Shown one piece after another: positions 25,657 to 35,822 of a stretch of 64,000 nucleotides of DNA. The notes beneath the pieces were generated by a model. It did no database searches and was not told where the DNA came from. It saw only the letters and a list, made by a program, of their open reading frames with translations. The DNA is from Octadecabacter arcticus 238 (GTDB taxonomy: Bacteria > Pseudomonadota > Alphaproteobacteria > Rhodobacterales > Rhodobacteraceae): the NCBI RefSeq assembly GCF_000155735.2, contig NC_020908.1:2919001-2983000 (forward strand), in the 5' to 3' direction. Position numbers and translations under genes: made by a program. Every line of letters begins with the position of its first letter. Position 1 is the first letter of the stretch.

Positions 25657-26091
25657 CTAATACGCATAGGTGACGGTGCTGGGAATACATTCCAGGTACG
25701 CCAGTTCTTTGCCCTGACGGTCTTCAATATAGATGCCGCCAAACAGCGGATAGATATCATCGTTGGGATCGTCCTCGAACGCCTCAAACTTATCAAGCCC
25801 GCCGTGAACCTCGTATGTGACGTCATTGTTTGTCAGCCGCACCGCCTCCGAGATGGTGCGCCCGATGCCGTTCCAAGGCACAAACTCCGCCCCCTGCCCG
25901 AACCGCAACGACAGCGCCAATTCCGGCGTTTGCCCGGGTCGCCCAAAACTGTAACGGGCGACGTTATCGGTCATGCAAACCTCAACAGCCTTGCCATTGG
26001 CAAAGGTGCAGGACATGAACGTGCGCTCATCGCTCGCGCACGCGGCCCAAGCGGGGTTTGTCACAGTTATTAGGGCTAAAATTAGTCTCAT
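25657..26091 (-). CDS. Hypothetical secreted/periplasmic protein
   Basis: 144 aa from ATG 26091, chosen because it opens with a signal peptide (MRLILALITVTNPAWA-AC) and overlaps the preceding hydrolase stop by four bases. The mature part has four cysteines that may form disulfides, and a C-terminal beta-rich half (VTYEVHGGLDKFEAF, IYIEDRQGKELAYLEC). No family recognised. Coupled translation with the M20 hydrolase gene suggests one operon with it. Confidence 0.65.
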   Translation of the reverse strand: MRLILALITVTNPAWAACASDERTFMSCTFANGKAVEVCMTDNVARYSFGRPGQTPELALSLRFGQGAEFVPWNGIGRTISEAVRLTNNDVTYEVHGGLDKFEAFEDDPNDDIYPLFGGIYIEDRQGKELAYLECIPSTVTYAY

Positions 26092-27644
26092 GGGACCTCC
26101 GATGTTGGAATATGCCAGTCCATACCACGCGATGTTTGCACATATTCGGGCCATTTAAACTGCGTTGGTGCAGGATAATCACAAAGCGGCGGGATGTCGT
26201 GTTCGGCTTTGCGGCGGTTAAATTCTTCGGTTGCTGCAGCGCGCGCCTCCCCGTCTTGCAGCAGTCGCAACGCCGAACACGCCAGCACCTTCGCAGCCAC
26301 CTGAACCATAGGGTCAATCGTCTGCGCCATGCCACCAAGCGCGTTCATTGCCCAAGCTGGATAGGGTCCGCCCTTTAGGGCAGGTCGCGCAATATAGAAC
26401 CGCGCGGTCGGCGTGTGCCACGTCATATCGGTGTAATCGTCGGACGTTGAATTTCGTTGGTTTGGTGGCAGCGTCTCGCGCAGGATCGCCTCAGCGTCTT
26501 GCGGCGAAATCAGCGTTTCGCAGGCAGGCAATACTGGGTTTTCGTCAGGCGTAATTCCACAGTTTTGCTGTACCTGTCGCATCAAGTCTTTCGCGTCGCG
26601 ATCCCATACAGGCGCGCCCACATGTTGAATTTGCTCCCAAACCATAGATGCCATTGCGTGGTTCGCCAATCCGGGTCGTGATTTGCAAACCCAGTGGCGT
26701 TCAACCCGACACCCCGTCAGGCCTGCAATATTTTCCGCCAGTGCGTCCAGCCGCGCAGATACCTGTTCGGCCATCGCGACCGTCGGCACGCGCATCATAT
26801 ATTGCAGCTCGGCGAGGCCAGCCGACAGATTGTCCGCCGTCGCCTGCCCAGTGCTCAGGATCGCCTCGGAAATCGACCAGCCACCCACATGCGGCAGCAT
26901 GCTGTCGCGCAGCATCCGCGCTTGGCTATACATCATCACCAGTGCGTCGTTCGCCCCCGGCGCGCGGATATCGCTGTGGCTTTGTGGGATCGGCGCGCCA
27001 TCTGAGGCTCCAAAAAGATGCGGCGCGTCGCAGATAAACCGATAAATCATTGAATAGGCCGCGCCACAATGCGTGTCCCAGCGCACCGTATTGCACATCG
27101 GCAGCATGTAGAACGGATGGAACGACAGCATGCCCGCAAGACCATCATAATACCCCCGCGCCGCGTGGATCGGCTTGGAGCCGCGCACCTTTTCAGCGGG
27201 CTCACCGGTAAAGCGTAACCCGCCTTTTATCCCGTGCAGTTCCATCGTCGCTTTGGTCGCAAGCAGGCCACCTAACCCACTGATCCCCAGCGCAGAATGC
27301 GGATCCGTATGGCCAGCGGCATGGCCGCTTAACCCGACACGTGGGGCCTGATGAACGCCCGCCGCTTGGCAGTTTCCAGGCACCGCATCGTATTCCGCGT
27401 ACATGCCCACAACGGGGCCTGCACCATTTGACCATTCAGCGCAAAACGCGGTCGGCATGCCACCGCTGCCGTCTTCGACGGTGAACCCCTCGGCGCGCAG
27501 CCGTTCGACATACCAAGCGCTGGATCGGTATTCACGCCACGCCGGTTCAGCGAACTCAAATATCCGGGCGCAATCGGCAGACAACACGTCACGCGCTGTT
27601 TCAACCCACGCAAGGGCAGTCTTTTGGGCCGCAGAAACGCTCAT
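26088..27644 (-). CDS. M20-family amidohydrolase (AbgB-like)
   Basis: 518 aa metallopeptidase-type hydrolase. A histidine-rich metal site appears in SGHAAGHTDPHSALG, an acidic site in GMYAEYDAVPG, and a further ligand in SDDYTDMTWHTP. The layout resembles the B subunit of p-aminobenzoyl-glutamate hydrolase and related aminoacylases, which cleave amide bonds of acylated amino acids. Substrate not determined. It overlaps yjbQ upstream and the secreted protein gene downstream by four bases each, so it is the middle of a three-gene operon. Confidence 0.8.
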   Translation of the reverse strand: MSVSAAQKTALAWVETARDVLSADCARIFEFAEPAWREYRSSAWYVERLRAEGFTVEDGSGGMPTAFCAEWSNGAGPVVGMYAEYDAVPGNCQAAGVHQAPRVGLSGHAAGHTDPHSALGISGLGGLLATKATMELHGIKGGLRFTGEPAEKVRGSKPIHAARGYYDGLAGMLSFHPFYMLPMCNTVRWDTHCGAAYSMIYRFICDAPHLFGASDGAPIPQSHSDIRAPGANDALVMMYSQARMLRDSMLPHVGGWSISEAILSTGQATADNLSAGLAELQYMMRVPTVAMAEQVSARLDALAENIAGLTGCRVERHWVCKSRPGLANHAMASMVWEQIQHVGAPVWDRDAKDLMRQVQQNCGITPDENPVLPACETLISPQDAEAILRETLPPNQRNSTSDDYTDMTWHTPTARFYIARPALKGGPYPAWAMNALGGMAQTIDPMVQVAAKVLACSALRLLQDGEARAAATEEFNRRKAEHDIPPLCDYPAPTQFKWPEYVQTSRGMDWHIPTSEVP

Positions 27645-28051
27645 CTCACCGCACCCACCATCATGCCCACAACGCGACGCAGATGCGGAACGGTTTTATG
27701 TTCGAAAATGTATATTCCCTGCCAAGTTCCAAGCTGCATTTCCCCTGAAATCACGGGAATTTGCAAGCTGGTTGGCAGCATCGCGGCCTTAATATGGGCT
27801 GGCATGTCATCAGGTCCTTCATAAGTATGTCTAAGATAGGACATGCGCGGATGATCCGACGGCGGCACCAACCGATCAAAGAACGCAGCCAGATCAGTTT
27901 GGACTTCGGGGTCAGCATTCTCTTGGATCAAAAGGGAACAGGACGTGTGCTGCACAAACAGCGTCAACACACCCGTCCCTGTGACCTTTGCGGCCACGTC
28001 GCGCGTAAACTCATACAGCCCCGCACCAGACGTCTTGATCTGCCATTCCAT
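27641..28051 (-). CDS. yjbQ: YjbQ-family protein (UPF0047)
   Basis: 136 aa from the ATG (MEWQIKTSGAGLYEFT). The frame is open 21 codons further to a possible GTG, but family members begin near this Met. Conserved features are FVQHTSCSLLIQENADPEVQTDL, HIKAAMLPTSLQIPV and GTWQGIYIFEH, the signature of the family. Homologues show weak thiamine-phosphate-synthase activity; the true role is unclear. The ATGA overlap with the next gene indicates coupling. Confidence 0.85.
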   Translation of the reverse strand: MEWQIKTSGAGLYEFTRDVAAKVTGTGVLTLFVQHTSCSLLIQENADPEVQTDLAAFFDRLVPPSDHPRMSYLRHTYEGPDDMPAHIKAAMLPTSLQIPVISGEMQLGTWQGIYIFEHKTVPHLRRVVGMMVGAVR

Positions 28052-28157
28052 GGGGCAAGTGTCTCTGCCCAGCTCCGTCAAAGCAAGTGTTTGCGCGCTA
28101 GATTTCGAAATCACCGCTTAACCCGTTTAATCAGCGTTTTCTTGGTGTTCTGGCCGA

Positions 28158-28187
28158 CAAAGGGCGAGGCCTTTGCAAACCTCGCCC
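28158..28187 (-). terminator. Rho-independent terminator of rpoD
   Basis: On the minus strand GGGCGAGG and CCTCGCCC form an 8-bp perfect stem with a ten-base loop, followed by TTTGT. It lies about 35 bases after the rpoD stop. Confidence 0.6.
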
Positions 28188-28222
28188 CATACCGCAGACA
28201 ATTAGAAATCGTCCAAATAGAG

Positions 28223-30190
28223 TTATTGATCCAAGAATGAACGCAAACGGCGGGACCGGCTTGGATGCTTCAGCTTGCGCAGCGCCTTTGCTTCGATCTG
28301 ACGAATACGTTCGCGCGTCACGCTGAACTGCTGACCGACTTCTTCGAGCGTGTGATCGGTGTTCATGCCGATACCAAACCGCATCCGCAGCACCCGTTCT
28401 TCACGCGGCGTTAGCGACGCCAAAACCCGTGTCGTGGTTTCCTTCAGATTCTCCTGAATCGCAGAATCCAGCGGCAGCACCGCATTTTTATCTTCAATGA
28501 AATCACCGAGTTGGCTGTCTTCTTCGTCACCAATCGGGGTTTCAAGCGAAATAGGCTCCTTGGCGATCTTCATCACCTTACGTACCTTCTCAAGCGGCAT
28601 TTGCAGCTTGGCGGCCAGTTCTTCCGGCGTCGGTTCGCGGCCAATCTCGTGCAGCATCTGGCGACCTGTACGGACCAATTTGTTGATCGTCTCAATCATG
28701 TGGACCGGAATACGAATCGTGCGGGCCTGATCCGCAATCGACCGCGTGATCGCCTGACGGATCCACCATGTCGCATAGGTCGAGAATTTGTAACCGCGCC
28801 GGTACTCGAACTTATCCACAGCCTTCATCAGGCCGATGTTACCTTCTTGAATAAGATCAAGGAATTGTAGGCCGCGGTTCGTGTACTTCTTCGCAATCGA
28901 AATAACCAAACGCAAGTTGGCTTCGACCATTTCTTTCTTGGCCTGACGGGCTTCTTTCTCGCCCTTTTGAACCTGCTGCACGATGCGGCGAAATTCGGAA
29001 ATATCGACGCCGACGTATTGACCGACCTGCGCCATCTCGGCGCGCAGTTCTTCGATTTTCGTGGTAGACCGTTCGATTAGCATCTGCCAACCGCGTCCAG
29101 CCTTTTGGCCCATTTCTTCAAGCCATGTAGGATCAAGTTCACGACCGCGGTAGGCATCAACAAATTCGCGACGGTTGATGCGCGATTGGTCGGCCAGCTT
29201 AACCATGTTTGAATCGATCTGCATGATACGGCGGTTGATGCCGTAAAGCTGGTCAATCAGCGCGTCGATCCGGTTGTTGTGCAGGTGCAGCGAAACCACC
29301 AGTGCTACGACTTCGGACCGCAACTTCTGATATTTCTTTTCTTCCTTGCCGGAAAAACTGTCGTCTTCGTTCAGCGTCGCGGACATCCGCGAATCCTGCA
29401 TATCCGACAGTTTGGCAAAGCCCTTGGCGATCACTTCCAACGTGTCCAGAACCTGCGGCTTCAGCTGTGCTTCCATCGCGGCAAGCGACAGGTTTGCGGC
29501 TTCTTCCTCATCATCATCATCGTCTTTGGCAATCGGTTTGCCGTCTGCATCAAGATCTTGCTTTTCTTCGCTTTTCTCAGCGCTAGGTGCAGCGGACACA
29601 ACAGCACTTTCGCCGGTTTCCTCGGCCAACTGGTCGCCGAATGTTGTCTCAAGGTCGATCACGTCACGCAGCAAAATGTCTTCGGACAGCAATTCGTCGC
29701 GCCAGATCGTGATCGCTTGGAACGTCAGTGGGCTTTCACAAAGCCCGAGGATCATCGTGTTGCGGCCCGCCTCAATACGCTTGGCAATCGCGATTTCGCC
29801 TTCGCGCGACAGCAATTCGACCGAGCCCATTTCGCGCAGGTACATGCGTACAGGATCGTCAGTGCGATCCAGCTTTTCAGCCTCGGCACCGCCGAGAATA
29901 ACATCGCGCCGACCGGCCACTGTTGCCAATTCTTTTGACGTTCCGTCGTCGTCAACTTCTTCGGATTCTTCTTCTTCGGTCACTTGAATGCCCATCTCGT
30001 TGAGCATCGACATCACGTCTTCAATTTGGTCCGAAGACACCTGATCGGGCGGCAGCACCGCGTTCAACTGATCGTAGGTGATCGTGCCGCGCTCACGCGC
30101 CTCTGCGATCATCTTTTTGACGGCAGCTTGGCTCATATCCAAGGAATGGTCTGCGTCGTCCCGTTGAGCGTTGGTGTCTTTGGCGGCCAT
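28223..30190 (-). CDS. rpoD: Primary RNA polymerase sigma factor RpoD (sigma-70)
   Basis: About 655 aa. Region 1.1 lies at the N-terminus. A long non-conserved region rich in acidic residues (including a run of Asp and Glu near 228) follows. Region 2 contains [20 protein letters not shown], region 3 [13 protein letters not shown], and region 4 [20 protein letters not shown]. The length and the non-conserved insert are typical of alphaproteobacterial RpoD. The start MAAKDTNAQ is preferred; an ATG two codons upstream is also open. dnaG precedes it on the same strand (macromolecular-synthesis arrangement). Confidence 0.96.
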   Translation of the reverse strand: MAAKDTNAQRDDADHSLDMSQAAVKKMIAEARERGTITYDQLNAVLPPDQVSSDQIEDVMSMLNEMGIQVTEEEESEEVDDDGTSKELATVAGRRDVILGGAEAEKLDRTDDPVRMYLREMGSVELLSREGEIAIAKRIEAGRNTMILGLCESPLTFQAITIWRDELLSEDILLRDVIDLETTFGDQLAEETGESAVVSAAPSAEKSEEKQDLDADGKPIAKDDDDDEEEAANLSLAAMEAQLKPQVLDTLEVIAKGFAKLSDMQDSRMSATLNEDDSFSGKEEKKYQKLRSEVVALVVSLHLHNNRIDALIDQLYGINRRIMQIDSNMVKLADQSRINRREFVDAYRGRELDPTWLEEMGQKAGRGWQMLIERSTTKIEELRAEMAQVGQYVGVDISEFRRIVQQVQKGEKEARQAKKEMVEANLRLVISIAKKYTNRGLQFLDLIQEGNIGLMKAVDKFEYRRGYKFSTYATWWIRQAITRSIADQARTIRIPVHMIETINKLVRTGRQMLHEIGREPTPEELAAKLQMPLEKVRKVMKIAKEPISLETPIGDEEDSQLGDFIEDKNAVLPLDSAIQENLKETTTRVLASLTPREERVLRMRFGIGMNTDHTLEEVGQQFSVTRERIRQIEAKALRKLKHPSRSRRLRSFLDQ

Positions 30191-30265
30191 AGTCATGTTC
30201 CCTTCGACGGTCAGCGAGGCGCGCCCAGCGCGCGTTCCCTGATTCGGGTGATTCGGTTAGAAATG

Positions 30266-30289
30266 AATCAACCAACCCTTTGGTTGATT
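30266..30289 (-). terminator. Perfect 10-bp hairpin between dnaG and rpoD
   Basis: AATCAACCAA and TTGGTTGATT enclose a 4-base loop. It lies about 45 bases after the dnaG stop and 75 before the rpoD start. There is no U run, so it may be an attenuator or mRNA processing site and not a full terminator. Confidence 0.4.
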
Positions 30290-30333
30290 CGCAATGCCTC
30301 AAATGGCTTATTTTTATGGTTGTTGCAAAGGAC

Positions 30334-32298
30334 TTAGTGCCCTTTGTCCTGTTTGGCAAAGCTGATTCGGTCTAAAAGTGCATCAAATGCACTTCGTTCG
30401 TCTTTCTTGATTCGCGCACCACTGTCTGCGGTGTCGTATTCTGCACTGTCATTCCCGTCCTGTCGGCCTGCGTTGTTCATCGCGGCGATGGACTGCGCCA
30501 ATCGCGTCGTCAGGCGTTCATCAGCCACATCGGAATTCATTTCGTCGATAGCATCTTGAACCTCATGGGCGTGTCCACGACGCGCGGTTAATTTGGCAAT
30601 TTCTTCAGCCAGACACATCCGCGCAAGTTCACCATTGTCGGGGCGGCGCACGGCTGGCGTTATCGTCACGTGTGCCTGCGCAAATAGCTTTACAAGGGGC
30701 GCGTCGCCAATTTCAGACGCCAAAATCGCTTCAAGATCAACTTGCGGCTCCACCATAAGCAGCGCATCGCGCAACATGGCGATGTCAGGGCCGGAACAAA
30801 TCATCCGTTCAAGTGCGCCGTGGAAATCATTCAAAATCAAGGGATTCCGTATTAGAACGGCAAGAATTACAGCCTCACGCAAATGGTCCTCGGATGACGG
30901 CCCACCGCCTAAAAGGGACGCCTTCGTGCTCATCTGCGCTGGCAGTTTGGCGCCTTTGGGCAGCCATTTTCCGCGCTGCTGGCCAGTGCCCCCACCGTTG
31001 AAAGCCTTGCGATTATTTCCAAAAAGCTCCCAGCGCATATCCTTGATCGCCTGCCCGTAATGGCTGCGAATGGACGGATCTTTGATCAACATAATCTTTT
31101 CGCGCAGTGATTTATCAAGCGCGGCTTTGCGTTCGGGGCTGTCGAAATTCTTGCCCTCAACCTCGCGTTGCCACAGCAGTTGCACCATCGGCAAAGCGCC
31201 CTCAACCCGCTCACGCATCGCGCCTGCGCCCGCAGATTTCAGCAAATCGTCAGGGTCCTGGCCGTCGGGCATCATCGCAAAGCGCACCGATTGTCCCGCC
31301 TCAAGCAGCGGCAGCGCCAGATCGATTACCCGCATCGCCGCGCGTTGGCCCGCCACATCACCATCAAGCGTGATCACAGGTTCGGGCGCAATCCGCCACA
31401 TCATCTGCAATTGGGTTTCTGTCACCGCAGTGCCCAACGGCGCGACGGCGGCCCCAAATCCGGCCTCAACCAGCGCGATCACGTCCATGTACCCCTCAGC
31501 CACCAACAACGGCTGCCCCTTTCCCGCCGCTTCACGTGCGGGGGCGAAATTGTACAAACTGCGGCCTTTGTCGAACAGTTCAGTCTCGGGCGAATTCAGA
31601 TATTTGGCGTTGTCGTTCGGGTCCATCGCGCGGCCGCCAAATGCAATCGCACGCCCGCGTGCATCGCGGATCGGGAACATAATGCGATGCCGGAATGTAT
31701 CGTAGGGCTTTTTGCCCTGGTTAGATGGTTTGCCCAGACCCGCGCCGAGGATCAGATCCTCCGCCACACCCTTGCCGCTCAAATGGTCCCACAGGTTTTG
31801 CCATCCTTGCGGCGCCAGCCCGATCTCCCAACGCTCCAACGCCGCCTCGCTCAGCCCGCGCCCCGCCAGATAATCGCGCGCCTCTGCCCCCGCACCCGCC
31901 TTCAACTGCAGCCGGTAAAACTGCACCGCCTGCTCCATCACCTCAGCGAGCAACGTGCGGCGATCCGATTTCGCCTGCGCTTGCGGATCGCGCTTGGGCA
32001 CGGGCATCCCCGCCTCAACGGCCAAGATCTCGACCGCTTCCATAAAGCTAACGTTCTCAGTCTCGCGCACAAAAGAAATCGCATCTCCCTTGGCGTGACA
32101 GCCAAAGCAATAGTAATATCCCTTGCGGTCATCGACGTGAAAACTGGCGGATTTTTCTTGGTGGAACGGGCACGGCGCCCAAAGATCGCCTTTGCCTTGG
32201 TTCGACTTGCGCTGATCCCACATAACTTTGCGCCCAACGACCTGTCCAATGGACAGCCGCGTGCGCAACTCATCAAGAAATCCCGGTGGCAATGACAT
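30334..32298 (-). CDS. dnaG: DNA primase DnaG
   Basis: 654 aa from MSLPPGFLDELR; the frame extends 51 codons upstream but into sequence with no primase similarity. The N-terminal CHC2 zinc finger shows CPFHQEKSASFHV and YYYCFGCHAKGD. The Toprim core has VAEGYMDVIAL and ITLDGDVAGQRAA. A C-terminal DnaB-binding helical domain follows. It synthesises RNA primers at the replication fork. It is followed by rpoD. Confidence 0.96.
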   Translation of the reverse strand: MSLPPGFLDELRTRLSIGQVVGRKVMWDQRKSNQGKGDLWAPCPFHQEKSASFHVDDRKGYYYCFGCHAKGDAISFVRETENVSFMEAVEILAVEAGMPVPKRDPQAQAKSDRRTLLAEVMEQAVQFYRLQLKAGAGAEARDYLAGRGLSEAALERWEIGLAPQGWQNLWDHLSGKGVAEDLILGAGLGKPSNQGKKPYDTFRHRIMFPIRDARGRAIAFGGRAMDPNDNAKYLNSPETELFDKGRSLYNFAPAREAAGKGQPLLVAEGYMDVIALVEAGFGAAVAPLGTAVTETQLQMMWRIAPEPVITLDGDVAGQRAAMRVIDLALPLLEAGQSVRFAMMPDGQDPDDLLKSAGAGAMRERVEGALPMVQLLWQREVEGKNFDSPERKAALDKSLREKIMLIKDPSIRSHYGQAIKDMRWELFGNNRKAFNGGGTGQQRGKWLPKGAKLPAQMSTKASLLGGGPSSEDHLREAVILAVLIRNPLILNDFHGALERMICSGPDIAMLRDALLMVEPQVDLEAILASEIGDAPLVKLFAQAHVTITPAVRRPDNGELARMCLAEEIAKLTARRGHAHEVQDAIDEMNSDVADERLTTRLAQSIAAMNNAGRQDGNDSAEYDTADSGARIKKDERSAFDALLDRISFAKQDKGH

Positions 32299-32350
32299 GC
32301 GATCTATATTGGGGCTCTGGTCGCAAGAGTCGAGAGGCCCGCGACCAGAA

Positions 32351-33268
32351 CTACCCTTTGGTTTGATGTGCCGTTGGCGTAATCCGCCGCTTGGCCAATG
32401 CCTCACGCCATGTGATGAAACTAATCGATGCCATAATAATCGCACCGCCAAACACCACCCAGCCGTCGACAGGTTCGTTAAACACCAAAGCCCCCATCGC
32501 CACGGCCCAAATCAATTGCAGGAACGTAACCGGCTGCGTCACCGTCAGGGGGGCGGCGGCAAAGGCCAATGTCATCGTATAATGTCCCGCCGTGGCAAAA
32601 CACGCGACCAAAAACAGCCAGCCGATATCGCTCCACGCGACAGGTACCCAGACAGCCCAGGCAAATGGCGCCAGCCCGATCGTGACCGTGCTCGACAACA
32701 TGCCCACGACAACCGCGGCGCTTACCTCACCGCTCAGCTGCTTGGCGATCAAATATCCTGCCGCAAACATCAACGCTGTGCCGAGCATGGCAATATGCCC
32801 GTGGTCAATTTCGCGAAATCCGGGCCGCAGGATGACAATCGCGCCCACAAGCGCGATTATGACAGCAGCCAACCTGCGTGGCGGCAAAGCCTCTTTCAAC
32901 ACCAAAGCTGCCCCCAACGTCACGTAGACCGGCGACAGATAATTCATCGCCGTCACATCCGCGATCGGGATCCGTGCCATGGCGAAAAACCACAAGATCA
33001 CAGCAATCGTATGCACGACCCCGCGCGCGATAAACAGTTTTAGCTGCCGCTTTGTCAGATGTGCTGCCAGAATTGGCCGGATCATCGGGATCAAGAACAC
33101 CAAACCCAAAAAATACCGCAAAAACGCGCTTTGCGCGGCGGGAACATCGTTGCCGATGTGTTTTACAATCGCGGTAACGGCGACGAAATTCAGGCCCGTG
33201 AGGACCATCCAGATGACACCAGTAACGGGTTGATTTTGGCCGGAGTCTATTGATGCCATATCGCGCAC
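32351..33268 (-). CDS. DMT-family permease (EamA)
   Basis: 305 aa, about ten membrane helices in two EamA repeats. The first ends around ALVLKEALPPRRLAAVII, the second around GALVFNEPVDGWVVFGG, both with the Glu-containing end motif of the family. Inner membrane exporter of unknown substrate. It sits 52 bases upstream of dnaG on the same strand and is probably co-transcribed with the LysE gene upstream of it. Confidence 0.87.
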   Translation of the reverse strand: MRDMASIDSGQNQPVTGVIWMVLTGLNFVAVTAIVKHIGNDVPAAQSAFLRYFLGLVFLIPMIRPILAAHLTKRQLKLFIARGVVHTIAVILWFFAMARIPIADVTAMNYLSPVYVTLGAALVLKEALPPRRLAAVIIALVGAIVILRPGFREIDHGHIAMLGTALMFAAGYLIAKQLSGEVSAAVVVGMLSSTVTIGLAPFAWAVWVPVAWSDIGWLFLVACFATAGHYTMTLAFAAAPLTVTQPVTFLQLIWAVAMGALVFNEPVDGWVVFGGAIIMASISFITWREALAKRRITPTAHQTKG

Positions 33269-33277
33269 AAGACGCCG

Positions 33278-33883
33278 CTATCCTCTGAAGATCAACCCCA
33301 AAGCAATGGCCCACATCACACAACCGATCACCCCTTCCAAAACCCGCCACGCAGCCGGTCGCGCCATCACTGGCGCCAACATCCGTGCACCGAACCCAAG
33401 TGCTGCGAAAAACGCAAACGATGACGTGACCGCGCCAGCCCAAAACCCGACCTCAGCCCCCTCGAACCGCGAAGCAATTGATCCGATCAACACCAACGTG
33501 TCCAAATAAACATGCGGATTAAGCCACGTAATGGCGAGACAAAATAGCACTGCCCCCTTAAGCGACGTCCCCGCACCTGTCGCCGGATCAAGTGCTGCAC
33601 CGCCCTGCCACGACCGCCAGAAACTCACCGCGCCATAGCCAAACAAAAATGCCGCCCCAAGCCAGAGCATCACCGGCGCAAGGCTCGGTAAACTTTCAGT
33701 CAACGCCGCAAAGCCGGATACCCCGACCGTGATCAGGATCGCATCCGACAACGCACAGACCAGAACAACCGCCAACACATGTTCACGCCGCAACCCTTGT
33801 TTCAAAATAAACGCGTTCTGCGCCCCGATCGCCAAAATCAACGAAAACGCGACGCCAAAGCCGTTCAAATACGCACTCAGCAT
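33278..33883 (-). CDS. LysE/ArgO-family amino-acid exporter
   Basis: 201 aa with six hydrophobic segments. The N-terminal FSLILAIGAQNAFILKQGLRREHV and the central AITWLNPHVYLDT are close to the ArgO/LysE subgroup exporting basic amino acids. The stop is nine bases before the DMT gene start, so they form an operon. Specificity for Arg or Lys is likely but not shown. Confidence 0.88.
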   Translation of the reverse strand: MLSAYLNGFGVAFSLILAIGAQNAFILKQGLRREHVLAVVLVCALSDAILITVGVSGFAALTESLPSLAPVMLWLGAAFLFGYGAVSFWRSWQGGAALDPATGAGTSLKGAVLFCLAITWLNPHVYLDTLVLIGSIASRFEGAEVGFWAGAVTSSFAFFAALGFGARMLAPVMARPAAWRVLEGVIGCVMWAIALGLIFRG

Positions 33884-33904
33884 CGCCCGACCCTCTTTTT
33901 AACG

Positions 33905-33938
33905 TCTTTGCTTTAAAAATATCCCCGCCGGAGGCGCA
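33905..33938. repeat. Recurrent intergenic motif, copy 2
   Basis: It contains CTTTGCTTTAAAAATATCCC followed by CGCCGGAGGC, sharing its core with the copy at 2751-2775 and, inverted, with 47214-47249. Confidence 0.6.
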
Positions 33939-34028
33939 CGTCAAAACGCACGCTACCCCCGCCGTGATTGGCTCACGCCCACCAAGCGATCAAATGATCC
34001 TGCAGCGGCGCAAGCCGCTTCAATCAAA

Positions 34029-34784
34029 TCAATCTTCGCTGTCGGCGTAGGCCTGCATGACCTCATCGGATGCATCCATATTGGTGGTGACAGACTGGAT
34101 GTCATCGTCGTCTTCCAATGCCTCAACCAGACGCATCAGCTTTTCCACACCTTCAAGGTCCAGTTCGGACTGAATGTTGGGCTGCCAAATCAGCTTGGTT
34201 GAAAAGCTTTCACCCAAATTGGCCTCAAGCGCGTTGGACACGTCATTAAGATCGCTGTCCGCGCAGATAATGACATGGCCGTCTTCATCGCTTTGTGCAT
34301 CTTCCGCACCCGCCTCGATGGCCGCCATCATCACGGTGTCATCGTCGCCAACCGATGCCGGATAGATAACCTGCCCCTTGCGATCGAACATGAAGCCCAC
34401 GGACCCGGTTTCACCCAGATTACCGCCCGCCTTGGAAAACGTGGACCGCACCGTGGACGCCGTGCGGTTCTTGTTGTCGGTCATCGCCTCAACGATCACG
34501 GCAACCCCGCCAGGGCCATAGCCCTCATAGCGGATTTCGTCGTAATTCTCTGCGTCGCCGCCAATGGCTTTCTTGATCGCGCGGTCGATGTTGTCTTTCG
34601 GCATCGACAGGACCTTGGCCTCTTTGATGGCCATGCGCAGACGCGGATTGTGGTCCGGGTCGGGATCGCCCATCTTGGCCGCAATGGTGATTTCCTTTGA
34701 CAGCTTGCTGAACAACTTGCCGCGCAACTTGTCTTGGCGTCCTTTACGGTGCTGAATATTCGCCCATTTTGAATGGCCTGCCAT
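34029..34784 (-). CDS. YebC/PmpR-family protein
   Basis: 251 aa. The highly conserved N-terminus [18 protein letters not shown] and the central [20 protein letters not shown] identify the family. These proteins were described as transcriptional regulators, and related members help ribosomes through difficult sequences; which role applies here is open. There is no ruvC next to it, unlike in many genomes. An 11-bp phased repeat array lies upstream. Confidence 0.93.
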   Translation of the reverse strand: MAGHSKWANIQHRKGRQDKLRGKLFSKLSKEITIAAKMGDPDPDHNPRLRMAIKEAKVLSMPKDNIDRAIKKAIGGDAENYDEIRYEGYGPGGVAVIVEAMTDNKNRTASTVRSTFSKAGGNLGETGSVGFMFDRKGQVIYPASVGDDDTVMMAAIEAGAEDAQSDEDGHVIICADSDLNDVSNALEANLGESFSTKLIWQPNIQSELDLEGVEKLMRLVEALEDDDDIQSVTTNMDASDEVMQAYADSED

Positions 34785-34910
34785 GGGTCTTCTCCCGTGA
34801 GTTCAATTGTCTTTTCGTCGCCCTCTATAGGGCAGACTGGCGCGGTCCTGCAATCCCGTCTGAAATCGGCACAAGACACCCGAAATTCTGCACCCGCAGT
34901 ATGCCTCGTG

Positions 34911-34954
34911 TATGTACAGGTTGTGTACAGCTTGTGTACGCGATGTGTCGCGCA
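34911..34954. repeat. Four tandem 11-bp units between yebC and the SLC13 pseudogene
   Basis: Units at 34911, 34922, 34933 and 34944 share the core TGTGTAC (TATGTACAGGT, TGTGTACAGCT, TGTGTACGCGA, TGTGTCGCGCA), decaying to the right. The 11-bp period places each core on the same face of the helix. It lies in the divergent promoter region and may bind a regulator. Confidence 0.6.
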
Positions 34955-35822
34955 GAAAAACACGGTTTTCGCCCTTGGCTACACGCGCTACACATCCTTC
35001 ATGACATCAGATCAAATCATCCTCTTTTCTCTCTTTGGCGCAGTCTTTGGTCTGCTTCTCTGGGGGCGTTTTCGCTATGACCTTGTGGCCTTCTCTGCCC
35101 TGCTTGGCGGCGTGGTTTTGGGTGTGGTTCCAACCAAAGACGCCTTTTCCGGCTTCGGTCATCCGGCCACAATTATCGTCGCCTTGGTGCTGGTCGTCTC
35201 GGCGGGTCTGGTGCGCTCGGGTGCGGTCTATCTGATCACCCGTACACTGGTGGATGCATCTCGCAGTTTGGGTACACACATCGCTATTATGGGGGCCATT
35301 GGTGGGGTGTTGTCGGCATTCATGAACAACGTTGCGGCCCTTGCATTGTTGATGCCAGTGGACATTCAAACCGCACGAAAAGCGGGCCGCCCCCCGGCTT
35401 GTCGCTGATGCCGCTGTCGTTCGCCACCATCCTAGGCGGCATGGCGACCCTGATCGGAACACCCCCCAATATCATAATTGCCTCGATCCGCGAAGAAACC
35501 CTTGGCGAACCGTTCAAGATGTTCGACTTCGCCCCCGTTGGCATCGTTCTGCTATCGCGGGCCTGTTGTTCGTAGCGTTCATCGGTTGGCGCCTAATCCC
35601 TGCGCAAGACAGCAAACAGGCCGGCGCCACACTGGACAGCTACACCGATTATCTGGCCGAACTTACCGTTCCCACTGACAGCAAATATATCGGCAAACGC
35701 GTCTCTGAACTCTATGAAATAGCTAAAAAAATGATGTTGCGATCGGCTCTTCTTCGCTTTGTTGAGTTATTCTAGGATTTCAAATAGAACATAGATTGAT
35801 TATCTGGGATGGATGATTGTCT

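Noticed and set aside
25056..34784. Novel defence or prophage island
   Set aside because: All genes here are recognisable housekeeping, transport or small conserved genes; no integrase, nuclease/ATPase pairs or phage structural genes are seen.
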